DNA of 64,000 nucleotides from assembly GCA_017437045.1 (NCBI GenBank), contig JAFSBY010000006.1:110083-174082 (forward strand), in the 5' to 3' direction. A model generated the notes under the pieces. The model searched no databases, was not told where the DNA came from, and saw nothing but the letters and a program-made list of their open reading frames with translations. Both the position numbers and the translations under genes were made by a program. Origin of the DNA: Alistipes sp. Its GTDB lineage: Bacteria; Bacteroidota; Bacteroidia; Bacteroidales; Rikenellaceae. Positions 27,933-36,649 of this stretch are shown here, piece by piece. The first letter of the stretch is position 1. Each line of letters opens with the position of its first letter.

Positions 27933-28938
27933 GGTGTGCGTGTATAAATGGATAGAGAATTTGGTTCAACTGTTCATGCTCGACCAAGAAACCGTCGTGG
28001 CCAAAGGGCGAGTCGATTTCATAATAACGGCTCCCGGGGATCTGGCTTTGCAGGGTGCGCATTTCGGCCGGTGTGAAGATGATGTCGGAGGTGATGCCCA
28101 CCAACACGGTCCGAGCGGTGATTTTGGCCAATTCGGCCTCCAGACCGGCACGTCCACGCCCTACGTCGTGCGTGTCAAAGGCATTCAGAATGGCGTAGTA
28201 GGAGTAGGCATTGTAGCGACGGCATAACTTCTCGCCCTGATACTGCTGATAGGTCGAGGCGCGATGCACCGTCGGAGCCTCTTCGTGGTCCTGCTGCGTG
28301 AGGTTATAGCCCAGCGACCCGCGATAGGTCAGAAGTCCCAACGCGCGGGCGGCTGCCATGCCACGCATACCGGCATCCGAATGGCGCTCGCCAAAGGTTT
28401 GGTCGGCCTCGATAGCCATGCGTTGCGTCTCGTCAATGGCGATGGTCCAGGGCGAGGCTTTGGCTGCTGTGGCAATCAGAATCAGTTTGTCGAAGCGTGT
28501 CGGCTCCATGACCGCCCACTCGACGGCTTGGAATCCACCGACTGAACTGCCCACCAACGTGTCAATCTGCTCAATGCCCAATGCCGCAGCCAACGTGCGG
28601 TGTGCCTCGACCATGTCCCGGATGGTGAAGGCCGGAAAATCGCCATACCACGGCTCTCCGGTGGTCGGATTGATCGACAGTGGCCCTGTCGTACCATAGT
28701 GCGACCCGAGGATATTGGCGCAGACGATAAAGTGGTCAGCCGGATCGAGAAAACGACCCTCCTCGACCGTGTGTGGCCACCAATCGGCTACATCCGAATT
28801 GGCCGTCAGGGCGTGGCAGACCCACACGACATTGTTGCGTGCGGCATTCAACGTACCATAGGTGTGGTATGCGATCTGCAGTTCGGGCAACTCAACACCC
28901 GACTCTAATCGAAAAGCTCCGTGTCGATAGCAATGCAT
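27925..28938 (-). CDS. metX: Homoserine O-acetyltransferase (MetX family)
   Basis: Alpha/beta-hydrolase-fold enzyme that acylates homoserine, the first committed step to methionine. The nucleophile serine lies in VGSSVGGFQAVEW, where most family members have GGSMGG. The other triad residues are the Asp of VLVGITSDIIFTP and the His of PFGHDGFLVEH. Early motifs are HTYGTLNAARNNVVWVCHALT and LGSHYGTTGPLS. 337 residues. Sequence alone does not settle acetyl versus succinyl specificity. First gene of a two-gene operon with hom. Confidence 0.92.
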   Translation of the reverse strand: MHCYRHGAFRLESGVELPELQIAYHTYGTLNAARNNVVWVCHALTANSDVADWWPHTVEEGRFLDPADHFIVCANILGSHYGTTGPLSINPTTGEPWYGDFPAFTIRDMVEAHRTLAAALGIEQIDTLVGSSVGGFQAVEWAVMEPTRFDKLILIATAAKASPWTIAIDETQRMAIEADQTFGERHSDAGMRGMAAARALGLLTYRGSLGYNLTQQDHEEAPTVHRASTYQQYQGEKLCRRYNAYSYYAILNAFDTHDVGRGRAGLEAELAKITARTVLVGITSDIIFTPAEMRTLQSQIPGSRYYEIDSPFGHDGFLVEHEQLNQILYPFIHAHHE

Positions 28939-28958
28939 GGGTCTGTTGTTTGATTGGG

Positions 28959-28966
28959 CAAAGATA
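28959..28966 (-). promoter_or_regulatory. -7 promoter box of metX-hom
   Basis: TATCTTTG on the minus strand, 21 bp upstream of the metX ATG. Exact TAnnTTTG match. Confidence 0.7.
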
Positions 28967-28999
28967 CAATTTTTTGTCGTTATCTGATCATCCCCTTAT

Positions 29000-29034
29000 A
29001 AAAAAGAGGTGTCGAGATTTTTTCTCGACACCTC
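29000..29034 (-). terminator. Terminator of the RND efflux operon
   Basis: Twelve-bp perfect stem GAGGTGTCGAGA / TCTCGACACCTC with a 5-nt loop. On the minus strand it is followed by six T, 20 bp after the outer-membrane factor stop. Confidence 0.88.
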
Positions 29035-29056
29035 CTGCGGTTGTGTGTGCGGCGTG

Positions 29057-30424
29057 TTATTTCACCTCGCGGCCACCACCCAAAGCCTGGTAGAGGCTCA
29101 CGATGCTCTGCAACTCGTTGAAATGGTTGCTTACCTCAGCCAACTCGGCCGACAGCAACGTCTGACGAGCCGTCAAAACCTCCAGATAGGTCGTCGAGGT
29201 GTGCTCCATCAACAGCTCGGTGCTCTCCACGGCACGCTGCAGCGAGGCAACCTGCTGGGCGGTCAGCGCACGCTTCTCGCGGGCAGCTTGCACCTGGGCC
29301 AGCAACGTATTGACCTCGGCACCGGCATTGAGGATCGTCTGGCGGTATGCCAACTCGGCCTCCTCCTGTTGTGCCTTCGAGATCTTCACCTGATTGCGGT
29401 TTACGCGGGCGTTGAAGATCGGCTGCAGCAACGAACCGGCTGCGCTCATGATCACGTCACCAGGATTGACAATGCCCATACCGCTGCTGTTCGTCCAACC
29501 GATCGAGCCGCTGAGCGAGATCGACGGATAGAGCTTCGAGCGAGCGATGTTGGTGGCGTAGTAAGCCTGCATCAGGCTATACTCGGCAATGCGCACATCG
29601 GGACGATTCGAGAGCATCTGCACCGGAATACCCACCTCGATCGTGGCGGGCAGCTGCTGGTCGGCCAGCTTGCCACGCTCGATGGCGTGCGGAGCCTCGG
29701 CCAGGATCGTGCAGATATTGTTCTCGATCGACTTTACCTGTTGCTTGAGATCTTTGAGCGAAGCCTCGATCGAATAGTAGGTACCCTCGTACTGCGATAC
29801 GGCAGCCTCGTTGAACATGCCGGCCTCCTTCATGATGCGGGCCTTCTCGACCAGCTCCTTCCAGATGGCTACCGTCTGCTCGGTGATGCGTACCTGCTCA
29901 TCGAACATCAAGAGCGAGTAGTAGAGGTTGGCTACCCCACCAATGAGCTGGGCACGTACGGCCTGCTCATACTCCTTCGAGAGTTCGTAGGTGGCCTTCG
30001 TCTGACGCTTGGCATTCGTGATACCGCCCATCAGCAGATCAAACTGCCAGCTGGCTGCCACCGGCAAGGTATAGGTCTTGGTCGGCGTAGCGTGGTTAAA
30101 GCTCGACAAAGCACCCTGCGGGGCGAGGTTGATCGAGGGCAGATAGGCCAAACGAGCCGATTGCAGGGCGGCCTGTGCCTCCTCGATTTTCAGTTGAGCT
30201 GCCTGCAGGTCGGTGTTCTGCTCCAGTGTCTTGGCAATCAGCGTGCGGAGGTGTGCATCGGTGAAGATCTCCTCCCACTTCAGATCGCCAAACGTCTCCC
30301 CTTCGGTGCCTACGGCGTCGCCATACAGGTCGGCCGTCTCCACCTCAGGACGTTCGTATTGTTTGTAGATGCCGCAGCCGGTCATCAAGCCGGCTGCCAG
30401 GCAAAAGATTACTAATTTCTTCAT
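29057..30424 (-). CDS. RND efflux outer-membrane lipoprotein (OprM/NodT family)
   Basis: TolC-like outer-membrane channel of a tripartite drug-efflux pump. Start ATG 30424 gives MKKLVIFCLAAGLMTGCGIY with a lipobox cysteine at residue 17; two more ATGs lie just upstream. Two homologous OEP repeats follow, with FGDLKWEEIFTDAHLRTLI in the first, and VGIPVQMLSNRPDVRIAEY plus ISLSGSIGWTNSSG in the second. Third gene of the efflux operon; the start region overlaps the end of the transporter gene or lies within 14 bp of it. Confidence 0.93.
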   Translation of the reverse strand: MKKLVIFCLAAGLMTGCGIYKQYERPEVETADLYGDAVGTEGETFGDLKWEEIFTDAHLRTLIAKTLEQNTDLQAAQLKIEEAQAALQSARLAYLPSINLAPQGALSSFNHATPTKTYTLPVAASWQFDLLMGGITNAKRQTKATYELSKEYEQAVRAQLIGGVANLYYSLLMFDEQVRITEQTVAIWKELVEKARIMKEAGMFNEAAVSQYEGTYYSIEASLKDLKQQVKSIENNICTILAEAPHAIERGKLADQQLPATIEVGIPVQMLSNRPDVRIAEYSLMQAYYATNIARSKLYPSISLSGSIGWTNSSGMGIVNPGDVIMSAAGSLLQPIFNARVNRNQVKISKAQQEEAELAYRQTILNAGAEVNTLLAQVQAAREKRALTAQQVASLQRAVESTELLMEHTSTTYLEVLTARQTLLSAELAEVSNHFNELQSIVSLYQALGGGREVK

Positions 30425-30437
30425 ACTTTTCATCGTA

Positions 30438-33400
30438 TTACTCGTTATCACCCTCCTGGGTCTCCTTCTTGAATTGGATTGGTTTTACCTTCTCCTGCAA
30501 AGTCTGGAAGACGATGAAGAGCATCGGAACCAGGAAGAGCAGGGCCAGCGTACCAATCAACATACCACCAACAACACCCGTACCGAGCGTCGAGTTACCG
30601 TTAGCACCTACACCGTGCGAGAATACCAGCGGCAACATACCGAAGATCATCGTCAAAACGGTCATCAAGATCGGGCGCAAACGAGCCTTGGCTGCCGAGA
30701 TGGCTGCTTGCGAAAGCGACATGCCCTGCTCGCGACGCTGGCCGGCATACTCGGTAAGCAGAATGGCTGTCTTGGCCAATAGACCGATCAACATGATCAG
30801 ACCCGTCTGCAGGTAGATGTTGTTCTCCATACCCATCGCCTTGGCGAAGAGGAACGAACCCATCAGACCGCACGGAACCGACAAAATGACGGCAAACGGC
30901 ACGAAGAAGCTCTCATAGAGGGCAGCCAGAATCAGGTAGATGATCAAGATACAGATACCGAAGATGATACCCGTATTGCTCGTCGTCGTAGTCTCCTCAC
31001 GGGTCATACCACCGAAGTCGTAGCCGTAACCACGCGGTAGCACCTGATCGGCCACCTCGCGGATAGCCGTAATGGCATCACCGGTCGAATAACCATCGGC
31101 TACCGAGCCACTGATCGAGATCGAGTTATAGAGGTTGAATCGGTTCAGTACCTCGGGACCATAGATCTTCTTCATCTCGACGAACTGGCTTACGGGAGCC
31201 ATCTCGCCTACTGAGTTGCGTACGTAGATGTTGTTCAACGACTCCGGATCATCGCGGTCGATGGCACGAGCCTGCATCGTTACGCGGTACACCTTCGAGA
31301 AGCGGTTGATGTTCGAGATATACGAACTACCGAAATAGCTCGACATAACCGACAGCAGATCGGCAGGCGAAACACCGGCACGCTTGGCCTTGGCAGCATC
31401 AATATCGAAGATATACTGCGGGAAGTTGATACTGAATGTCGAGTAAGCCATAGCGATCTCGGGACGCTGGTTCAGGGCGGCTACATACTGCAGATAGACA
31501 TTGTAGAAGTCGTTGATCGCACCGCCGACCTTGTCCTGCAGATACATCTCAAAGCCCGACGTCGTACCGTAACCGGTAATCATCGGCGGAGCAATGGCGA
31601 AGATCTGGGCATTCTTGATATCCATCGTGCGACCATAGATCTGCTGGATTACAGCCTGTACGTTGTCCGACTTCTCGGGACGCTCCGACCAGTCTTTCAA
31701 CTTGACGATACACATACCATACGACGAACCAGCACCGGCCATCAAACCGTAACCGGCAACCTGCGATACGATGCGTACCTGCGGAATCGAGCGAATGCGA
31801 CCGGCAACCTCCTTCATGATTTGGTCCGTCTCATTCAGCGTAGCACCCGGAGCGGCCGAAACCTGTACCATCACAACACCCATATCCTCGTCAGGCACCA
31901 TACCCGACTTCGTGTTGTTCATCAGCACGAAGAGCAGCGCCAAGGCAGCGAACAACGTACCCCAAGCCAGCCACTTGTGCTTGATGAAGGCCAGCACGCC
32001 GTGCTTGTACTTCTTGATCATGGCACCAAAACCGGCATTGAAGACCTTACGGAAGCGGGCTGCGAAGTTATTCTTGGCGTTACCATCCTCATCCAGGTAG
32101 GGCTTGAGCATCAGGGCGCAGAGGGCCGGCGAGAGGGTCAAGGCGTTCACAGCCGAAATACCCACGGCCACGGCCATCGTGATACCGAACTGTGTGTAGA
32201 AGACACCCGACGTACCACCCATCATCGAGGTGGGGATAAACACAGCCATGAAGACCAGCGTCGAGGTGATAATAGCCGACGTAATACCCGACATGGCATC
32301 GACGGTCGCCTTCTTGGGCGAGCGATAGCCCTCGTCGAATTTGGCCTGTACGGCCTCGACCACAATCACCGCGTCGTCAACCACCGTACCGATTGCCAAC
32401 ACCAAAGCGAAGAGCGTCAGGATGTTGATCGAGAAACCAGCAACGACCATGAAGGCGAAGGTACCGATCAACGATACGAGAATCGAGATCGTCGGCACGA
32501 TCGTCGAGCGAATATCCTGCAAGAAGCAATATACCACCAAGATTACGAGCAAGATGGCCTCCAAGAGGGTCTTGATCACCTCGTGAATCGAGGCGTAGAG
32601 GAAGTCGTTCACCGACATTACGCGGGCGATAGCCAAGCCCTCGGGCATATCGGCCTCTACCTCGTCGAGCAGAGCGTCTATATTCTCCACGATCTCCGTA
32701 GCGTTCGATCCGGGCGTCTGCATGATCATCGTCATCAGACCCGGCGAGCCGTTCAGGAAGCCTTTGTAGGCATACGACTCGGCACCCAGCTCGATGTCTG
32801 CCACATCCTTGAGTTTGAGTACCTGACCATCGGGCGTCGAACGGATCACGATCTGCTCGAACTCCTCGGGCGTGGTCAGACGGCCCTTATAGCGGAGCGT
32901 AAACTGGAAAGCGTTTTCCGACTCCGAACCCAGTGCACCGGCAGCAGCCTCGATGTTCTGCTCGGCCAGCGCATAGGTGATGTCCGAAGGCATGATCTTG
33001 TACTGTGCCATCACCTCCGGCTTGAGCCAGATACGCATGGCATAGTCGGCACCCAGCGTGAAACACTCACCCACACCCTGGATACGCTGAATCTGCGGCT
33101 CAAGGTTGATCTTCACATAGTTCGAGATGAAGTTCTCGTCGTAACGACCATCGGGCGAGTAGGTCGAGAATACGCGAAGCATCGAGGTCTGACGCTTCAT
33201 GGTGAAGACACCGATCTGGTTTACCTCGGCCGGTAGCAGTGCGGTTGCCGTAGCCACCTTGTTCTGCACGTTCACGGCCGCCATGTCGGGATCGGTACCC
33301 TGGCGGAAGAAGATGTTGATCGAAGCCGTACCGGTCGAGGCGGTCGAGGAGATGTACATCATGTTCTCCACGCCATTGATAGCCTCCTCCAACGGAACGA

Positions 33401-33587
33401 TCACTGATTTCTGAATGGTCTCGGCACCTGCACCCGGGTAGCTGGCGTGAACCATCACCGTGGGCGGTGCGATATTGGGATACTGCTCAACCGGCAGCGA
33501 AGCCAAACCGATGACACCGGCAAAGACGATCAAGATCGAAATTACCGAGGCCAGAACCGGTCGCTCAATAAATGCTCTTAAATTCAT
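30438..33587 (-). CDS. RND multidrug efflux transporter (AcrB/MexB family)
   Basis: Proton-driven inner-membrane pump of 1049 residues, full length for the HAE1 group. N-terminus NLRAFIERPVLASVISILIVFAGVIGLASLPVEQYPNIAPPTV is typical. The membrane helix 4 proton-relay aspartates lie in LVLAIGTVVDDAVIVVEAV. Porter-domain and second membrane-half motifs such as FVPFAVILSVPCGLMGSFLFA and VGGMLIGTLALLFLVPMLFI are present. Substrates cannot be predicted. It lies between the adaptor gene (3-bp gap) and the outer-membrane channel. Confidence 0.96.
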   Translation of the reverse strand: MNLRAFIERPVLASVISILIVFAGVIGLASLPVEQYPNIAPPTVMVHASYPGAGAETIQKSVIVPLEEAINGVENMMYISSTASTGTASINIFFRQGTDPDMAAVNVQNKVATATALLPAEVNQIGVFTMKRQTSMLRVFSTYSPDGRYDENFISNYVKINLEPQIQRIQGVGECFTLGADYAMRIWLKPEVMAQYKIMPSDITYALAEQNIEAAAGALGSESENAFQFTLRYKGRLTTPEEFEQIVIRSTPDGQVLKLKDVADIELGAESYAYKGFLNGSPGLMTMIMQTPGSNATEIVENIDALLDEVEADMPEGLAIARVMSVNDFLYASIHEVIKTLLEAILLVILVVYCFLQDIRSTIVPTISILVSLIGTFAFMVVAGFSINILTLFALVLAIGTVVDDAVIVVEAVQAKFDEGYRSPKKATVDAMSGITSAIITSTLVFMAVFIPTSMMGGTSGVFYTQFGITMAVAVGISAVNALTLSPALCALMLKPYLDEDGNAKNNFAARFRKVFNAGFGAMIKKYKHGVLAFIKHKWLAWGTLFAALALLFVLMNNTKSGMVPDEDMGVVMVQVSAAPGATLNETDQIMKEVAGRIRSIPQVRIVSQVAGYGLMAGAGSSYGMCIVKLKDWSERPEKSDNVQAVIQQIYGRTMDIKNAQIFAIAPPMITGYGTTSGFEMYLQDKVGGAINDFYNVYLQYVAALNQRPEIAMAYSTFSINFPQYIFDIDAAKAKRAGVSPADLLSVMSSYFGSSYISNINRFSKVYRVTMQARAIDRDDPESLNNIYVRNSVGEMAPVSQFVEMKKIYGPEVLNRFNLYNSISISGSVADGYSTGDAITAIREVADQVLPRGYGYDFGGMTREETTTTSNTGIIFGICILIIYLILAALYESFFVPFAVILSVPCGLMGSFLFAKAMGMENNIYLQTGLIMLIGLLAKTAILLTEYAGQRREQGMSLSQAAISAAKARLRPILMTVLTMIFGMLPLVFSHGVGANGNSTLGTGVVGGMLIGTLALLFLVPMLFIVFQTLQEKVKPIQFKKETQEGDNE

Positions 33588-33590
33588 AGT

Positions 33591-34760
33591 TTACTCCTCC
33601 GTATTTTCAGTTTGGGCAGCAGCCTGCTCCTGCTCGGCGGCGGGAGCTGCAGCAGCCGTTTGCTGTTTGGGCTGAATCGGGGTACCCTCGCGCAGCAGCG
33701 CAGCACCCTCGGCTACGATGACATCACCGGCCGTCAGACCTGCCGTCACGACATACTCCTTACCATTGTTGATCTTCTCTACCGAGATCGGGAACGACTT
33801 GGCGAGGCCATCGACGTTCTTGAAGACAAAGACGCGATCCTGCAGCTCGAAGGTAGCCACCTGCGGGATGACGATGCAATCTTTGTACGTGTTGGGAATC
33901 ACGACATTACCCGAGCCACCGCTGTGCAGCAAACCACCCTTGTTCGGGAAGGCAGCACGCAGCGATACCGTTCCGGTCGAGGTCTCAATCACACCACTGA
34001 TCGACTCCACGCGACCCTTCTCCGAGTAGATCGTACCGTCCGAGAGCTTCAGCTCTACATCGGGCATCTGCTTGATCGTAGCGTCGATCGAACCATACTC
34101 ACGAGCCAACTCCAGCAGTTGCTTCTCGTTCATCGAGAAGTAAACATACATCACCGAGTTGTCCGAAACGGTCGTCAGCGGCTTGGGCATAGCGGCACTT
34201 ACCAGCGCACCTACACGATACGGCAGCGTACCTACCACACCGTTTGCCGGAGCCTTGACCACCGTGTACGAGAGCGAATTGGCCGCATTTACGCGCTGAG
34301 CCTCGGCCTGAGCCAGCTGTGCTTTGGCCGTCAGCAGGTTGTTCTCGGCCGTCGAGAGGTCGAATTTCGATACGACGTTCTTGGCGTAGAGCTCCTTCTT
34401 GCTGTCATAAACGAGTTGGGCGGTAGCTACACCGGCTTTAGCGGCAGCTACATTGGCCTCGGCCGTCTGCAGAGCTGCTTTGTAGGGGACCTGATCAATA
34501 ATGAAGAGCGTCTGACCCTGGGCTACGGTTTGACCCTCGGTTACGCACAATTTTGCGATCGTACCGCCCACCTGGGGATAGATGTCGATGTCCTGACGAC
34601 CACGAATCGTTGCCGAGTACGAGCTCGGAATCACGCGATCGGTCGTCGAGATCTCCAGCATGGCGTATTGCGCCGGCGGCATCGTCACCGGAGCTTGAGC
34701 GCAGCCTATGGCTGCCAAGGCGCAGACCATTGCGGCTGCTTTGACAAATGTCTGTTTCAT
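33591..34760 (-). CDS. RND efflux periplasmic adaptor (MexA/AcrA family)
   Basis: Membrane-fusion lipoprotein linking the pump to its outer-membrane channel. ATG 34760 gives MKQTFVKAAAMVCALAAIGCAQ with a lipobox cysteine at residue 20; a longer frame to 34868 crosses the promoter and is rejected. Domains in order: lipoyl half (VGGTIAKLCVTEGQTVAQGQTLFIID), alpha-hairpin (about residues 100-160), second lipoyl half (VKAPANGVVGTLPYRVG), beta-barrel and membrane-proximal domain, then a Gln/Ala/Glu-rich tail of about 25 residues. First gene of the operon. Confidence 0.94.
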   Translation of the reverse strand: MKQTFVKAAAMVCALAAIGCAQAPVTMPPAQYAMLEISTTDRVIPSSYSATIRGRQDIDIYPQVGGTIAKLCVTEGQTVAQGQTLFIIDQVPYKAALQTAEANVAAAKAGVATAQLVYDSKKELYAKNVVSKFDLSTAENNLLTAKAQLAQAEAQRVNAANSLSYTVVKAPANGVVGTLPYRVGALVSAAMPKPLTTVSDNSVMYVYFSMNEKQLLELAREYGSIDATIKQMPDVELKLSDGTIYSEKGRVESISGVIETSTGTVSLRAAFPNKGGLLHSGGSGNVVIPNTYKDCIVIPQVATFELQDRVFVFKNVDGLAKSFPISVEKINNGKEYVVTAGLTAGDVIVAEGAALLREGTPIQPKQQTAAAAPAAEQEQAAAQTENTEE

Positions 34761-34799
34761 AAAAACGTTATTTAATATAAATACAAAATCTTCCGATTG

Positions 34800-34807
34800 C
34801 AAAAGTA
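34800..34807 (-). promoter_or_regulatory. -7 promoter box of the RND efflux operon
   Basis: TACTTTTG on the minus strand, 40 bp upstream of the adaptor ATG. Matches TAnnTTTG. It faces away from the AraC promoter about 90 bp away. Confidence 0.65.
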
Positions 34808-34895
34808 TTTTATAAAATGCAAATTTACACCTAAAATATAAGAACAAGATTATCCTTTTTCGGAACAAAAAATCGTGGTTTTATCAAAAATTAGT

Positions 34896-34903
34896 TATCT
34901 TTG
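34896..34903 (+). promoter_or_regulatory. -7 promoter box of the AraC-type regulator
   Basis: TATCTTTG, 23 bp upstream of the ATG at 34926. Exact TAnnTTTG match. Confidence 0.7.
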
Positions 34904-34925
34904 TTCAAAATTTAACGTTGGAATT

Positions 34926-35780
34926 ATGGTAAATCTACTGCAAAACCCCCTTCTACTGCCCGACAACGAGCTGTTTTCAATCGGAAAGTCGAACCTGCAA
35001 GGGTTGGAAAATTACCATGAACGCAGTGCCTCCGGAGGCTTTTTTTTGTGCCGAAAAGGGCGAGCCGTGCTCTCGATTGATGATGCCGAATGGCCGATTC
35101 GTCGCTATGCTTCGATCTTGATTTTGCCCGGGTCTATGGTCTCGATTCGAGAGCGTTCGGAGGACTTTCAGCTCGATTGTTTTGTCTTCTCGTCGCAGCT
35201 CTTCTCCGAGGCTGCATTTCGCCTCGACATCGAGTTCCTGCGTATCCTGAAACATCACCCGGTCAATCACCACACGGCGAAGATGACCAAGGCCTTCAGT
35301 GCCTGGTTTAAGATTTTGGAATATAGCTATTTGGATCGAGAAAATCGCTTTCGGGATGCCATCATTCGTAACCGTTTGCAGATCGCCCTGATGGAGGCCT
35401 ATGACAAGGTCCTGCGTAAGCCCGACATCCACCTCGAACCGATCATGGCCTCGTCACGCCAAAGCGATCTGTTTAGTCGTTTCACCCAGCTTGTTCACCA
35501 ACATGTACGCGAGGAGCGCGAGGTGGCTTTTTATGCCGAAAAACTCTGTATATCAACGCGCTATCTTTCGACTATAGCACGTGCGGTTTCGGGGCATACG
35601 GCCAAAGAGTTGATCGACCATACGGCCTTGATCGAGATTCAAATGTTGTTGCGTAATACCGATCTGTCGGTGCAGGAGATCGCCTACCAGCTCCATTTTC
35701 CGGATCAGTCCTACCTGGGACGTTTCTTCCGCAAACATACGGGGCTTTCCCCGACGGCCTATCGGCAGATGAAAAAATGA
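34926..35780 (+). CDS. AraC-family transcriptional regulator, divergent from the RND operon
   Basis: DNA-binding regulator of 284 residues. The N-terminal half (about 1-160) is a cupin-like sensing domain with FFLCRKGRAVLSIDDAEWPIRRYASILILPG. The C-terminal 100 residues form the double helix-turn-helix: YAEKLCISTRYLSTIARAVSG, then LSVQEIAYQLHFPDQSYLGRFFRKHTG, LSPTAYR. Start ATG 34926 (MVNLLQNPLLLPDNELF). Its head-to-head position with the efflux operon makes it the likely local regulator; this is inferred from context only. Confidence 0.92.
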   Translation: MVNLLQNPLLLPDNELFSIGKSNLQGLENYHERSASGGFFLCRKGRAVLSIDDAEWPIRRYASILILPGSMVSIRERSEDFQLDCFVFSSQLFSEAAFRLDIEFLRILKHHPVNHHTAKMTKAFSAWFKILEYSYLDRENRFRDAIIRNRLQIALMEAYDKVLRKPDIHLEPIMASSRQSDLFSRFTQLVHQHVREEREVAFYAEKLCISTRYLSTIARAVSGHTAKELIDHTALIEIQMLLRNTDLSVQEIAYQLHFPDQSYLGRFFRKHTGLSPTAYRQMKK

Positions 35781-35797
35781 TCGTGACCAGACAAAAG

Positions 35798-35836
35798 AAG
35801 AGAGGCTGTCCAACTTCTTGTTGGACAGCCTCTCTT
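35798..35836. terminator. Bidirectional terminator between the araC-type gene and the S1/P1 nuclease
   Basis: Perfect 17-bp stem starting AAGAGAGGCTGTCCAAC, loop TTCTT, with A-rich and T-containing flanks. One of the GGCTGTC-core terminators; separates convergent genes. Confidence 0.85.
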
Positions 35837-35851
35837 GATTGAACGTAGGAC

Positions 35852-36628
35852 TTACTTCGTGCCGTAAATGCGATTCAGCACACCGGCCAGACGCAGACCA
35901 CCCAGCAGCAACTGCTGCTCGATGACGGGTGCCATGGCGGCAATGTAATCGTACGAGATGCGCGAACCCTCGGGCGTTACCTCGTAGACCTTCTTGGCAA
36001 TCGTCCAGGTCTGGAGGAACCAATCCTCGATCGTGCCTTGCTGCATTTGGGCGGCAAACTCATCGGTCACGCGGTCAATTTGGAACTGCCACTCCGAATA
36101 GCTCCAGTTGTGAGCCGACTCGACCAGCGACGAATCCCAAATCGAATGAAGGTTTGTTTCACGGCTGAAATAGAGCACTTTGACGCGATTACCTCCATAA
36201 TCGGTCGAACGGCCTGCGTGCATCGGGCAGTGCAGGTCGCCCATCAGGTGGATCAATATACGCAGCTCATCGAACTCCTCCTCTTTGCTCAATTTGCCCT
36301 TCTCGAGGCGACCGATGATGTCGTTCAGCGCAGTCAAAATATCACCCTTTGCATTGCGCGGCTGGCTCTCCAGCGTCTCATTCTCGTCGATGTTCATGTA
36401 GTGCCAGGTCTTCGTATGCGCATAGCGCGGCGTATGGCTGGCATTGTCCATCCAGTTCGAGTAATAGACGGGTGAATGGCCACCCAGCACAGCGCTGACA
36501 CGTTGTGCTGCTTCGGGCGTTAAATGGTTCTCGGCAATGTATGCCACCACATCGTGTCCCTTCTGCCCCCAGGCGAAGGCGTTGCATGCCATAAGTACGG
36601 CAATGCAACCAAGCAAAAATCTCTTCAT
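35852..36628 (-). CDS. S1/P1-type zinc-dependent nuclease
   Basis: Exported single-strand nuclease / 3'-nucleotidase family protein of 258 residues. A signal peptide (MKRFLLGCIAVLMACNAFA) would be cut before a tryptophan (WGQKGHDVVAYIAE), the residue whose amino group binds zinc in this family. Zinc ligands are visible in HTKTWHYMNI, LIHLMGDLHCPMHAG and NLHSIWDSSLVESA. It starts 21 bp after the rho stop and is probably cotranscribed with rho. Confidence 0.92.
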   Translation of the reverse strand: MKRFLLGCIAVLMACNAFAWGQKGHDVVAYIAENHLTPEAAQRVSAVLGGHSPVYYSNWMDNASHTPRYAHTKTWHYMNIDENETLESQPRNAKGDILTALNDIIGRLEKGKLSKEEEFDELRILIHLMGDLHCPMHAGRSTDYGGNRVKVLYFSRETNLHSIWDSSLVESAHNWSYSEWQFQIDRVTDEFAAQMQQGTIEDWFLQTWTIAKKVYEVTPEGSRISYDYIAAMAPVIEQQLLLGGLRLAGVLNRIYGTK

Positions 36629-36649
36629 TGTTGGGTCTTATTTTTAGGT

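Noticed and set aside
29009-30415. 468-codon plus-strand frame opposite the efflux channel
   Set aside because: Low-complexity Leu/Arg/Gly-rich product typical of antisense translation; the channel gene on the other strand is certain.
34875-34925. Upstream extension of the AraC-type regulator
   Set aside because: It would start before the TATCTTTG promoter box, so it cannot be on the transcript.
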